Shown here piece by piece: positions 13,487-25,133 of a stretch of DNA of 64,000 bases. Position 1 is the stretch's first letter. The number at the start of each line of letters is the position of its first letter. Location: positions 1,550,001-1,614,000 of the forward strand of contig JARGSG010000004.1 in the NCBI GenBank assembly GCA_030374805.1, written 5' to 3'. The notes under the pieces were generated by a model, which was not told where the DNA came from, did no database searches, and worked only from the letters and a program-made list of their open reading frames with translations. Position numbers and translations under genes: made by a program. The DNA is from Gracilaria gracilis. Taxonomy: Eukaryota > Rhodophyta > Florideophyceae > Gracilariales > Gracilariaceae.

Positions 13487-13591
13487 CTCTGAGAGTGTCT
13501 CTCAAAGAGAGATGGCTCCCACAGATAGTTTTTCCGAGAAAGTTTTGCCTGAGGCGTGTGCTCAGTAGAGCAGTGTGTGGACATATGTGGC

Positions 13592-13792
13592 GACAACCAA
13601 GGTATGATCATGCTCGCGGAGGACGAAGTACTGAACGAACGTACGAAGCATATCGAAGTGAAGTATCATTTAGTGTAGGATTCGGTAGAGCGCGGACTAC
13701 TCAGGATTGGATATCGAAAGGGTAGCGAGTTGGGTGCAGACCTGTTTACAAAGACCCACGGTCCTGGGAAGCATTCACAACTCTGTGCCTAG
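13592..13792 (+). pseudogene. Copia RNase H C-terminal fragment
   Basis: The frame reads DNQGMIMLAEDEVLNERTKH, then IEVKYHLV, a TAG at 13676, then DSVERGLLRIGYRKGSELGA and DLFTKT. This is the end of a copia RNase H with the usual (A)D-x-(F/L)TK tail. It matches the 3' end of the copia element at 56.8 kb closely, including a stop at the same codon. Only the extreme 3' part of the element is present. Confidence 0.75.
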
Positions 13793-13829
13793 TTCGCCAT
13801 AGAGACCAGGAGATTGGAACGAGAGGGAC

Positions 13830-14174
13830 TGTAAAGAGTTCCTAGCCGCCTAGATCTTGGGTACAGATGAGGTAGAAACGTTTGGTGTGGATGCACAAAC
13901 GATCAAACAGCACCACCAGAGTGCAGTAACTACTTGATTTTGCACACTGGCGCAGTGCAGTACGTTGAACTACGATTGCGTTCCAAAACGTATAAAAGGC
14001 TGTAGCTTTAAACGAGAGTTTGGAGCAAGCATGTTGAAATCCTAGGGACAGACTAAAATGTCTGTGACTTCCTGCGTGGAAGTCAGTAGTATAAGTAATC
14101 ACCGAAAATTGGTAAAGCGTAGTGAGCTGGGATAACCCTAAAACCTTCTAGACCCCAGCTACACTCTTACAACA
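13830..14174 (+). repeat. Candidate 3' LTR of the copia fragment
   Basis: A purine run (GGAACGAGAGGGAC, 13816-13829) resembles the polypurine tract of the 56.9-kb copia element. It is followed by TGTAAAG and a 345-bp stretch ending in ACAACA. A related ending (CCCCAGCT.TACTCTT) recurs near 57.84 kb. No second LTR or TSD is visible. Confidence 0.4.
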
Positions 14175-15347
14175 GCCAATACGATAGAATTCTTTTTCCT
14201 GGTGCTTTGCGTTCCGTCTACATACCTCCAAATAGCTGCTATACAATGGCGTTGCCGATACTACCATTACATTTGCCGTTCGTGCTTCCGTGATCGCGGC
14301 GTCTCAACTATTTCCGACGCTGCAAGGAAACGCTTTGCACTTTTGGCTACCATAATTTCGTTGACCCGCTTTGTCGTCCGGTGCAGATTCCGTTTGCGTT
14401 GTGAAATATGGTACTGTCGTGCTTGGTCTGAGGCATAAAATGCCGATGTCTAAAAATATGACCAGACAGGAAAGTGTTTTTGGTTGAGGTTTCGTTGGGA
14501 ACGTTTTCGACTTTTGTTTTCGCGGATAGCACAACGTAATCTGAGTACTCGAGAATAAGTTGCCTTGTAGAGCTGTTGCTATCGTGGCCGGATTGTTCGT
14601 GGCCGGATTGTTTAACGAGTTGCAAAAATGCCAGGAATGATATGGGATATAGAATGTAAAATAGGATGCACATTTGACATTGTATGCAATAATAAATGTA
14701 CTCTTCTTTCTTATCCATCTTCTTCGTCGCCCTTTTTCCTCGATTTGACAGTGAAAACTTTGGTGTGTCAAAGTATCAAAGGGCTTTCTAAAATGTTACA
14801 ATAATCTCCGTTTTGATTTCCTATATATCGTTAACAACAGGTATATAAGTAGACAAGGTTTTACGTGTGGTGTATAAACCGGACCCGTGTCATTTTCTTT
14901 AGGTTCAAGTTCTGTGCAATGCTTGTCAAGAATTACAAAATTCATTTTGTATTTTACATACAGTTCTTGAGTTTTCATGTACCAATTGAGCTCTGTATTT
15001 AGATAGCATGAGCTACATTTTGCTGTGCAAGTATTTGGTACCACATGTATTCAATGAAAAGCGGTAGGTAAACAGAAGCTCTGAGATGTTGTTGAAGATG
15101 TATTTTAGAATATTCGATACCAGGAACGCAAGTTATCTTGCGTAAAGCTGTAACTGCAGAAATACTTGTTTCTAAGAAGAACATTCTTTTAGCTTTTTTT
15201 GCGGGCTGAACCCTTGCACGTATTTAGTTGTTTTGGACTAAAGATAAATCTTGATCAAACTTATTTGAAATCAAGTCAGTTGGATCGAATTATAGAATAG
15301 CACTCATTTACAGTATTATTTACAAGTCTATTTGTTACAGGAGCATA
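14175..15347. other. No recognisable gene; AT-rich
   Basis: Overlapping minus-strand frames of 60-155 codons occur (for example 14304-14771 and 14796-15184), with no family motif or signal peptide pattern. GC falls against its neighbours. It is possibly decayed mobile DNA. Confidence 0.35.
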
Positions 15348-15765
15348 CACGCAATAGTGCCACCCCGTGCCACAGCGACAAAATTGGCACTAATTAGAAG
15401 GTGGCAATGTTTAATGAAGAAGAAAGCGAGCAAAATGATTTTCTTTACGAGTACTCAGTTTTCAGCCTTTGGCCCTGAGCACCTCTACTTTCCAGGGCCG
15501 TATTTGTGACTGTGGATTTCTCGACTTCCAAAGTCAGTAGTCACTACGTTTTCGAGCCAGTCAGTCATTCCAGTCACAGGGTAGTCATCAAACTACGATA
15601 TACACCTGTGATGACTGATGGCAGAGACGACAGCTCACACAGGGACCCCCATGACTCCGGAAGAGTATACATAGGTTTATTTTCTTTCTCTCGCAGAGTT
15701 CTGTTTCAACCTAGATCTTACCAGTATTAACCAATTCATCAACGTAAAAGGTCAAGAACATTGTT

Positions 15766-15925
15766 TCACCTATTTGCATGTCGCGCTACCTTTTGAATAG
15801 TTTTCCGAAATGCAGCCGCTTTCGGATGCAGAGTACTAGTCTGGGGTAAACCATGGGCTTCCAACTCACTTTTCACGTAAGCACGAATAACTTCGGTCAT
15901 TTCTAGTGTTCCCGAAAGCACAGAC
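15766..15925 (-). pseudogene. hAT transposase, detached C-terminal end
   Basis: If gypsy-2 and one CAGAC copy are removed, the transposase frame from 26605 continues in phase here. It reads about 52 further residues (including EMTEVIRAYVKSELEAHG) to a TGA at 15766-15768 with no interruption. This shows directly that the retroelement split a gene that was still open at this point. Confidence 0.85.
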
Positions 15926-16922
15926 TGTGGAGCAATGGCTATCCGATGTCGGCACGATGAAGTTTCTCATAACGGAGCTCTACCCATTGGGCACTGACGT
16001 GTCAGACTATGAATATGGACCCCGTTTCGGGTGGATTTGGAAATATTATTGGGACGTACCTTGTTAGGTGAATCTGGGATAGAACCTATGAAATAGGTGT
16101 ACAGTAGGGCTTTGTGGCATATTTGTCCAGATATTTGGCGTCACACCCGCTGGGTAGATACTTTGGCACCCTGACACTGGGTTGTCCACGTGTAGAGCCC
16201 TCGTGGGAGTGCGCAGCCCTAGATACAGTAGATAGTATATATGCTCGGGCGATCTCACCCTGGAGCCACTAAGTAAAACTCACCTGAGTCGTATCTTCTT
16301 CTTGAAGTACGTGGTCTTCATCCAGAAGGCTGGGCCATGGTTGTTACTGCCTACGTAGGTTCACGACTCCTCTAAGGAGAGTAACCACGACTGGTCTCGG
16401 TACAATCACCCCTCAGGGTCCCTAAGGAAGTTCTTTACTACCAGTTTCTGGCTCGTTTCGCTAATTGCCCCAGTATCAGGTCGTATTTGCTGTCGTTCAC
16501 CGAGGTACCGGATCTTTGTTTAGTTCATCGTTTTCCTGGTGCAGGTCTCGCTTCCGTCTCTGTATAGAGTTATATTTTGACACACGTGTGTGTGTGTCTC
16601 GTTCCGCTATCGGCCCTGTCCCCGCCGTTGGCACGGGCCGTAGCTTCGCTCGTGTGGTTCTCCGTAGGAGCACTACACCGTCTTACGGCACCCTTCGCTC
16701 CACTTCTGGACTCGTTCTCTCGTGACCCGTCGTCGGTTATTCCTCTCTAGGCCCACCCTCTTCTTTACGTCTGCAGGTTATTCCAGTACCGTCTCCGGTT
16801 TACACCCGGCTGCCACGCGGCACGCGCACGAGCAGAGGGCTCTACTTCTGAGTTCGCCCTTTTGTGGGAGCAGGACTCGGACACCCTGGTGGACACGTAC
16901 CCTCTTTGGGGTTTGCTCTACA
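15926..16922 (+). repeat. 5' LTR of gypsy-2
   Basis: It starts TGTGGAGCAATGG and ends TTTGCTCTACA. It carries a short TG dinucleotide run near 16585 and is nearly identical to 25608-26604. The promoter and polyadenylation signals should lie here but cannot be fixed by eye. Confidence 0.93.
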
Positions 16923-16925
16923 TTC

Positions 16926-16941
16926 TGGTCTCCCGACTTAG
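16926..16941 (+). promoter_or_regulatory. Primer-binding site of gypsy-2
   Basis: TGGTCTCCCGACTTAG begins 3 nt after the 5' LTR, where a tRNA 3' end (..CCA) would pair. The tRNA identity is not assigned. Confidence 0.6.
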
Positions 16942-17056
16942 AAGAGTCTAGTGGACTAGAGCCTGAAAAGGAAGTTTAATTGAAGTAGTACTCATAAGAG
17001 TTCGAAACTAGAAGCTTGAAGTTGTTTCCCCGCTTGGGTTTGTTTCTGTCACTGAA

Positions 17057-19168
17057 ATGGGATCCGGAAAACGGCCAAGTCCGTCCAAGGCCCGATCGGT
17101 CGGTTCTGGTTTACCCCCGCAAGAGCGGTCAGTTCCCGAACCGCTACCGGTGAAAGAGAAGAACTCCGGGAGCCGGAAACAACCGTCGAAGACGTCTGAT
17201 GCCCCAGTGGCCGGGCCCGCTTCCGTTCCTCTGGAAGGACCCTTATCCGCTGCTGCGGCAAGTGACGCAGTATTATCCGAATTGGATACTCAAGTTCGCT
17301 TGCTTGAGGCCCAGAGCGCGGTGAGAGCTAGCTCTCAAGCTGCACTCAAAAAGGAGGTCGAATCGCTTCGCGAGGAAGTGAAAGACGCTCAAATGAGAGA
17401 TGTGTCGGGAGAAATCCAGCTCCTGAGACAGGAAATGAACTCAATTCTGGAGTGCTTTGGTTCCCCAAAGGGTTTCGTGGATGGCTATCATCGGACAGTG
17501 GAAGAGTTCCGTGCCAAAACGGATCGAATTCACGCCCGTCTGGGTACCCTCGAAGCCATTATTAGGATGGATGAAGAAGCAGAAGCCCCCCTACGGGAGA
17601 AGTCTGTTCCGAAAGATTTCGTTCATCACTCTGACAAGAAGAGCCATCGCAAGTCCTCAAAAGAGTTTCGCCACCACGTGGATTCGTCTGACTCTGACTC
17701 TGACTCTGACAGCTCGGACAGCTCGTCATCGTCGTCATCGTCCGCTGCCTCGGAAGGTAGTCGTCAACGACGTCGTCGACATTCTCAATCGTCCCGTTCA
17801 AGGGCCACGTTTACCTCTCAAGGTGCAATTCGTACCCGGGAGAAGGGAACTAAGTGTCCTGGTCTTAAGGAGTTAAAGCCTACGAATCCGCTTTATCGGA
17901 AGTTGTTATCGTACCGTTACTATCGGTTACAGAAGTCCGAAGGGAAGAGAACCTCTAAAAGTACCGAAAAGGTGAGGGCGCACATCCGTAAGCTCAGCGT
18001 GACACTCAAGAATCGCGAGTTTACAGGAGAAGACCCCATCCGGGTGCTGGATTTCCTCTCTAGGTTCGTTCATGAAGCCGATATTCTCGGAATGACGGAG
18101 GGACAGGCGTACGTTGCCCTCCCCTATTACCTGAAAGGTCAGGCTGAAGACCAGTTTAATTCCATCCTTGGATCGTCAAGAGCCTCGGAAGGCGGCGTTA
18201 CTTGTTGGCCCGAAGCAGTTCATTACCTCTTAAGGTCATACGCTACTGGTCATGCCATTCAGCAGGGTACGTCGGCCCTGAGGGAACTGAAGCAACGTCC
18301 GGAAGAAACGGAAACGGCTTATTCAACGAGCCTGAATAAGGCTTTCCACCGCTGTGGTAATGTTCATCCTTCACAGGAGAGATGTGCGATGTTTGTCGAT
18401 GGGTTAAATCCCGCGATTCGGGCACTTGTAGCCCGTTATCGGGAGGAAAATCGGAAGATAACCTATTTGGAATTGGTACAGTACGCCCAGGCTGAAGGGG
18501 ATACGCTCCGAGCTCGGCGTCCCTCCAAGTCGAAGCCTCGTAAGGTACTGTTTGCCAACAATTCTGACTCTTCTCTGGCCCTTTCATATGGGAATGAAGC
18601 CAGTATGGACATGGATAATGTGCACCTCATAGGTAGTAATCCGAGTTCTCTCGGCACTTCAATTGCCACCTCGGAATTGCCGTCAACCACGGTGCCGTCT
18701 ACGGAGTGCGATCCGGCCCTGTATGGTCAGGACCGCCGAGTTCCGGCAGCATCGATACCCTATGGAGGTCGCATGATGAGGACAACTCGCCCAGGATGGA
18801 GGGATAGCACCCAGCAGGGTCGTGTTATAGCACGTCCCACCGATGGTTCAATCGCAGTGATCTACTACGAATGTTATGACTTTGGTCATATTTCACCGCA
18901 GTACACGGTCCCGGCACGGGATAGGTTGAAAATCGTCACTCAGTTCGAGTCTCTGACGCCCGAGGAACAGGCACGGGTCCCCAGAACATCCTATGAAGGC
19001 GCTAAGCATTAGTTGGCCCTTCAGGGAGCTGCTGGAACCATGCATGGTAGCCCTGCCTTCGCGCAGACTAACCTTCAGGCTCAGCGTCTCGAACCGGTAT
19101 ACGGGAATCAGGTAGGTCCCGCGGAGGGAAATCGCCCGCATCAGGCGGTTCCGGCTCCGAAAAACTAA
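17057..19168 (+). pseudogene. gag: gypsy-2 gag (one in-frame TAG)
   Basis: The frame is open for 651 codons from ATG 17057 to a TAG at 19010-19012, then stays open to TAA 19166-19168. The true C-terminus is therefore probably about 52 residues further on. Domains: a predicted coiled coil at about residues 75-135, a Ser/Asp stretch at about 208-245 with a following Arg cluster, and a retrotransposon gag capsid domain at about 320-480 (GEDPIRVLDFLSRF, ELKQRPEETETAYSTSLNKA). Near residue 605 there is a zinc-knuckle remnant, YYECYDFGHISPQY. Its spacing is x2-x4-x4, but the first and last Cys are Tyr. The product would form the virus-like particle. Confidence 0.85.
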
Positions 19169-19170
19169 AT

Positions 19171-22100
19171 ATGGGAGTCTCCCCGACAGGAGGGGCGTCT
19201 TCCAAGTCGAAGCAGAAGACGCCCGAGGCGCCTCCGCTTCGCTCCCCGACTGTTACGATCCTATCAAGGAAAATGCCAGCCACCGACGTGGATTCGGAAC
19301 ACTTTTGTGTTCTTTGTCGACCGTGGATACGGGCCCGTAATCCCCGTCTCCCGGATAGAATCCTGGTTATGGCCAAGCGGTACTATAAAGTTTACGCCGA
19401 TCTCGGCCTTTCAGAACATTTTATGGTTCGTCAGTTGTCGGTCCTAGATACAGGCGCTGCTCCTAACCTTATTCACAGGAAACTGATATCGCCTGCTCTT
19501 CAGGAACGTGTTCGTTACGGTCCATCAATGGATATTTCGGATGCCAACAACAATCCGATTAGTACGGCTGGTTACGTTTCGCTCCTGGTGAGATTAGGAA
19601 GGCACCTCGTGAAGGTAGATTTCGTCGTTTGCGATTCGCTAGCCGCACCAGTTATACTGGGTTGTGATTTCTGTGACAGGTTTGTGGAAAATATCCGTCC
19701 TCGGAAGCGTACCGTAGAAATGGAAGACGGTTCAATAATTCCGATTGTCCGGAGACCTCTGCGAGCCGCTACGCGGAAACACGTACCGCTCCCGGTTGCA
19801 CATCAGCCTACCAAAGGCACAATGGCATCAACGAAGTTGCACGTGCTCAAATCGGTGCAACTTCCGCCGGAGTCCCAGGTGTGGGTCGAAGTCGTCACCA
19901 AGCAGTTTGGTCTACACACAGTGCAGCCGTTACCGGCACTATATGAAGAGCGCCAGATTGCTTTGGCTAATGGAGTTGTAACGATTCAACCGGATGAAGC
20001 CTTTAAGGTTCTCGTTGCCAATCTTGGCAAAACCAAACAGTGGTTAACAAAGAACCAAGTAATTGGCACGGTACTACCGCACCCCGCTGCAGTGATACCC
20101 ACGAAGATTCCGATTGGAACCGTGCTCGGTGTGTCTGACCCTAAGGAGGGGGAGGAGGCTGCCGAATTCGCCGAATTACGGAATGAGTCACTCGAAGCCG
20201 ATACGGATGATACCCAGAAGAACTCGGGTTCAGACTCCCCAGCACCTTTTGAGGTTAAGCCGTTGCCACCTGGCACTGAACAGACGAACCCTGTTGAGGA
20301 GTTAATGAAGCTCAATTTGGAGCACGTACCGGAGTCCCATCGGGAGAAGCTACGCAATATGCTTCGCGAGTTTACGCCCATGTGGGATGGTACTCTCGGA
20401 ACAATTGGAGTCACAGAACATTGCATAGATCTACTTCCGAACACTCGGCCCATTGCGCAACACCCTTACAGGGCAGGACCGAAGGCCCGAGAAGAGGAAA
20501 AAGCTCAAGTCGAGAAGATGCTCCGAGCCGGCGTTATTGAGCCCGCTCAATCCCCTTGGGCGTCACCAGTTGTTTTGGTACCGAAGCCAGATGGATCCTG
20601 GAGATTTTGTATCGATTACCGAAAGTTAAATGCGGTTACAGTGAAAGACGTATACCCGATTCCCCGGATGGACGAATATATCGATTCTCTAGGGAGCGCG
20701 AAAGTGTTTACCACTTTAGATGCCAATTGGGGATACTGGCAAGTGCCCATAAGGGAAGAAGATAAGGATAAGACGGCCTTCGTGTGCCATCAAGGCCTGT
20801 ATCGTTTTCGGAGAATGCCCTTTGGGTTAACGAATGCCCCCGCAACGTTTCAGCGAGCGGTTGATATCCTCCTGGCCAGGTTCAAGTGGACCACCTGTTT
20901 GGTATACTTGGACGACGTCGTCGTCTTTTCCAATAACATGAAGGACCATCTCACCCATGTACGGGAAGTTATGACCGTTTTACGGGACGCAGGGATCACC
21001 TTGAAGCTTAAGAAGTGCGAGTTTTTCACCGAATCGGTTAAGTACCTTGGGCATATTATTCGCCCAGGTAAGCTCTCAATTGACGAGGTGCGGGTAAAAT
21101 CCTTGAAAGAGGCGAAACACCCAAGAACTCAAACTGAGCTTCGATCCTTCTTAGGCCTGTGTAACGTTTACCGTCGTTTCGTGCCGGACTTTTCGGATAT
21201 CGCTTCGCCGTTGAACAAACTCCTGATGAAAGGAAGACCAGTGGAATTGGAACCCTTTGGCGATGCGGAAGCCTCCACATTTGCAGCACTAATTGAAGCT
21301 GTAACGTCGCCACCAGTCTTGGCCCTGCCGAAACCCGGCTTACCCTACGAGGTGGACACTGATGCGAGTGCGAACCAAGTTGGTTGTGCGTTGTTCCAGG
21401 TGGAAGAGTCTGGCAAACGTCACCCTATCGGGTATTGGTCGAGATCACTGAATGTGCACGAACGGAATTACTCCGTTTCGGAGAAGGAATGCCTTGCCGT
21501 TGTATGGGCTCTCTCAACGTTGAGACCATACTTGATGGGAACCCACTTTCGGGTACACACGGACCATTCTTGCCTACGCTGGCTCATGGAAATTACCGAA
21601 CCGTCGGGACGACTGATGAGATGGAGACTCTGACTCTCGGAATTTGACTTTGAAGTAGTGTACAAGAAAGGCTCCTTGAACTTGCAGGCAGACGCTCTAT
21701 CCCGTTTGGGCACTGCAGCAGAAGCTGAACCCACCGAGGACACGGAAGAGATACCATGTTTTATGGTTGGTGACCTCGATGAGGGGAAGACAGAAATCCT
21801 ATTGGATGATGTGTGTGACGATATCCTCGCCACACAGACTGTAAAACCGGATACCGGGACATTTGTACCGATTTCGCCCGAGGAGATGATACGGGAACAG
21901 CAGACGGATCCCTTTTGTATACAGGTTAGGGCCCGTCTGAACGGTGGGTATAGGATACCTTTCCAGGTGAATGACCAAGGCTACTTGGTGCGAACTGTTG
22001 AAACCAACCCACAAATGGTGGTACCTCACTCCTTACAGAGTCGCGTACTGCACTTGTCTCACTATGTGAAGTTGGGAGCCTACCCGGGAGGAAGGAAGCT

Positions 22101-23685
22101 TTATCTCACCTTAAGAAGGGACTTCTATTGGCCCGCAATGGCGTTCGATTGTTACGCAGTCCGCCGCTCCTGTCAGGCTTGTGCCAAGAATGACGTCAAA
22201 CTAAGAAAGTACTCAAAAGAGTTAACGTTGTTTCCCGCACGGGCACCGCTGGAATTCGTGGCCATTGACATTCTTGGAGAATTGATTAAGACCTCTCGAG
22301 GGAACCGGTACCTACTGGTCATTACCGACAGGTTCTCTAAATTGGTTAGAACAGTGCCGCTCAAACGGATCACAGCAGCCGCTGTGGCTCAAGCGTTTGT
22401 TACCCACTGGGTCTTTGTGTATGGCCCACCGGTACAGTTACTTTCCGATAACGGCTCTCAATTCACCTCGAAGTTCTTTCAAGACGTGTGTAGGATCCTG
22501 GATATTAGGAATTTATCCACTACGACCTATCATCCCCAAGCGAACGGGCAAGTAGAGAGATTTAATCGAACCATCCTTGGTGCTTTGAGATCCTATGTGG
22601 CAGACCATCCCAAGACGTGGGATCAGTTCACGGACGCTATCACGTATGCGTACAACACCCAGGTTCATCGGGTAACGGGACTTTCACCATTCGAGCTGGT
22701 ACTGTCGAGGAGACCACCTCCTCTAGCCATTGAGGCGCAGCCAACTCTGGATACGTTCCCATCACCGGGCTTGTACCGCGATGCGTGGAAGAAATGGCTT
22801 ACCAAGCTGGTACCTGCAGCACGTGCGTCTATGGACAGGGCTCAGCTCGCCTACAAGCGCAACTTTGATAGCCGAATTCGGAGACCGTTACCTAACTTAC
22901 AGGTAGGAGATTATGTGTTCCTCCGTAAGGAGTATTACAACCCGGAGAACGAACGCCGCCACAAGTTATCGCCGATTGCGGATGGACCCTATAAGGTTAT
23001 TTCCATGTCTGGAGACACCGTCGTGCTGGAAATTAATAACCAACACGAACGGATATCACGCGATCGCGTCTACAGGGCGCCGAGCCCACTCCAAGAATTG
23101 GTAACGCTACCGGAAACCGGAACTGGAGTACCTGCAACACAGGAAGGAACGGAATCAAACGGGGACAGCGCGAACCGCCCGTCGATTCTCCCGCACCAGG
23201 AGAGGGGTTTATCGGACCTACCTGAGGTAAGGGAGTTAGTCAAGGATAGCTCACCCTCTCGGGTTAACCCTACGCACTCAACTAGAGTTCGACCCCCGGC
23301 TACGGTAATATCAGCTGCCGTATCGCACCCTAAGGAGGGGGAGGACTCACGTAATCACGCTCAGGCTGCTCTGGCATCTGCTGGATTGGCTGACGTGATT
23401 GAGCTCTCAAAGAGACAGGAGCCCGGATCGGGAATATCGCCGCTAACGCACACGCGTGTGGAATCCTCGGTCGAGGCGAATGTCAGTAATGAAGACGAAG
23501 TTACCCCTGTGGGGAAGACCACTGTTAGTGATGAGAACCCTCGTGGGCAAGCGTCCAAGTCGTTGGCTACTTCTACGCCTCGCTTGGAAGAAGCGCAGAA
23601 GGCAAGACGCACCGAAAAGACGGTCTCCGCCGACCCGTCAATGGGTCAGCGCAGCGATGAGCCCCATGGGAAGAACCTACAGTAG
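19171..23685 (+). pseudogene. pol: gypsy-2 pol: protease, RT, RNase H, integrase (one in-frame TGA)
   Basis: ATG 19171 lies 2 nt after the gag TAA. The frame is open to TGA 21631-21633 and continues in the same phase to TAG 23683. Protease: LDTGAAPN near residue 92. RT: CIDYRKLNAVTV, LDANWGYWQVP, active site YLDDVVVF (intact). RNase H: VDTDASANQVG, SEKECLAVVWAL, VHTDHS. The TGA falls between RWRL and LSEFDFEV, where a sense codon (CGA-like) is expected. Integrase: an HHCC-type finger (HLSHY..CQACAK), catalytic DILGEL, LSDNGSQFTS and YHPQANGQVERFNRT. Then a GPY/F module (DGPYKVISM) and a Ser/Pro-rich tail. All catalytic residues are present. Confidence 0.9.
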
Positions 23686-23689
23686 GTGT

Positions 23690-24200
23690 TGTGAAGCGGA
23701 GAATTCTTGTAGATAAGGTCCTGGAGCCTCGTTCAGGAAGTGGACGCATGCAATTTGCATGAAGGAACCTTGACAGGTGCGCTGTGTCACGCAGAAGTCT
23801 CCGTGGGAAGCGCGCCGGCATCGGCAGATCATTTGCAGGAGTGCCGCTTGCGTGTGCAAAAATTGCACGTACCGGTGGCCGGCCAAAATACTTAATTTTT
23901 TGAGTGCCAGCGGCTGGCGGTGCATGCGCATGCGCGCGCGCGGGTGCAGAGTGGCACGCCAAACTAATTTATTTGACTTTCTTTTGGCTTGCCACGGCGC
24001 ATGGCGTTTCCGGAATCAGACGAGAGTGCACATGGCCACTTGGCAGGTTTGTCGCCCAATGGGGATGCGTTGCACTCCATAACGTGGCAGAGTGCCGAGC
24101 CAATCACATGGCGCTGCATTGTTGCAACACGCCGCCATGTGCAATGGAGTGTTACGTTGCCGTGGCCCGGTGAATCCGCCACTCTGCACAGCGAGTGTGC
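23690..24200. repeat. Palindrome-rich GC-rich insertion between integrase tail and chromodomain
   Basis: The pol frame is broken here by DNA with unlike composition (GCATGCGCATGCGCGCGCG). GTGCAGAGTGGC (23944-23955) recurs inverted as GCCACTCTGCAC (24178-24189). Inside, CACATGGCG..CGCCATGTG and CACTCCAT..ATGGAGTG form nested dyads around 24115. It may be a small MITE or foldback insertion. No TSD is clear. Confidence 0.45.
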
Positions 24201-24456
24201 AACGCAGTATCTCCGTCAAAACGGCTCTCCCACGTCGAGAAGCAACTTCGCCTGGATCAGGACCGTCGTCGTTACTTAAAGTTGATGCCCGCTGGGAAAA
24301 GAGGTTAGTTCACCGGACTCCGGAAGCGAAGAGCTTCCACCAGAAGCCACTTTCGTGGAGATTGGCAGCCGAAAACGGAAGTTAGCCATTCCCCCGTCGT
24401 GACGGTTAGCGCTCTCGTCAACGAGACACTGCCACCTCGCCGAAGCCGGAAACCCG

Positions 24457-24753
24457 TTGTTACTTGCGTGTACCCGTTCGGGTTACGTAGGGAAGCAAAC
24501 CCCAATGTCGGGAACAACCAAAGGAACCGAAGACGTCGGCGTATACCCACAGGAATTCGTGGTCGATCGTATCGTGAAGCACGATGTTGCCCAGGACGGG
24601 AAATTAATCTATCGCGTCCGTTGGTACGGCTATCCCCCAGAGCAGGACACTTGGGAGCCAATTGAGCACCTTCCGAGGTCCAAGATTATCGCTTATCACC
24701 GAAGAACCCGGTCCGCATTACCCCCAACTCTGGATAATGCCCAAGTGGGATAG
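24457..24753 (+). CDS. gypsy-2 chromodomain (C-terminal pol module, detached)
   Basis: The frame contains a full chromodomain: EFVVDRIVKHDVAQDGK, then YRVRWYGYPPEQDTWEP, then IEHLPRSKIIAYHRR. It has the three aromatic-cage positions V/Y..W..W typical of chromovirus integrases, which guide insertion to methylated H3K9 chromatin. In related elements it is fused to integrase. Here it is in the same phase as pol, but about 770 nt of stop-containing sequence intervene. Part of that stretch still reads as pol tail in other frames (for example 24290-24390). Whether it can be translated is doubtful. The initiating ATG is probably fortuitous. Confidence 0.8.
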   Translation: MLLACTRSGYVGKQTPMSGTTKGTEDVGVYPQEFVVDRIVKHDVAQDGKLIYRVRWYGYPPEQDTWEPIEHLPRSKIIAYHRRTRSALPPTLDNAQVG

Positions 24754-25133
24754 AACCGTCATCGACATCTGGTAAACATGGTGTGCTGCTACGAGGTAGG
24801 TTGCGAGGAGCTCTAAGAAGAGAAGAGAAGACACCCACAAGGTTGGTCTTATGTACAGTATGAACAAAGAAAGAACGCACCGAATTGTCGGTTCATCGCC
24901 GTATAACGGAACTAAGAAGTAAGAAGTAATGAAGTATCTAGGAAGATGTTGCCACGAATGGAAATGAAGTACATCCTGGTTAGGAAATGAAGAAGGAAAA
25001 GGAAGGAAGTATGAAAGAAGCTCGAACACGAGAAAGATCCTACAGGAGGAGAGAAGTAATGCCAAGCTGTGGCCTAATTGGGTTTATCGTATCTGAGCGA
25101 CAGAACTACACGCCCTCAGGCACCCGGCCCAGA

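Larger units (their letters stand above)
5790..13490 (-). mobile_element. Old Ty3/gypsy chromovirus (gypsy-1), degenerate
   Basis: This minus-strand element is collinear with the intact gypsy-2 at 15.9-26.6 kb. It shows a protease region (13486-13112), a pol spacer (13012-12767), RT (12599-11622), RNase H (11724-11023), an integrase zinc-binding region (10943-10416), an integrase core (10419-9646) and a chromodomain (8520-8370). A 3' internal region follows, carrying an antisense frame. Gag and the 5' LTR are missing. At about 13490 the element meets a copia fragment. The 3' LTR is only a guess at 5790-6110. Key residues are lost and every domain is broken by frameshifts, so it is a dead copy. 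Confidence 0.8.

Noticed and set aside
19010..21633. Possible alternative genetic code or programmed readthrough of TAG/TGA in gypsy-2.
   Set aside because: Intact host genes here end in TGA and TAG (for example 43659, 61826, 33971, 58602), and the stops fit single C-to-T mutations.
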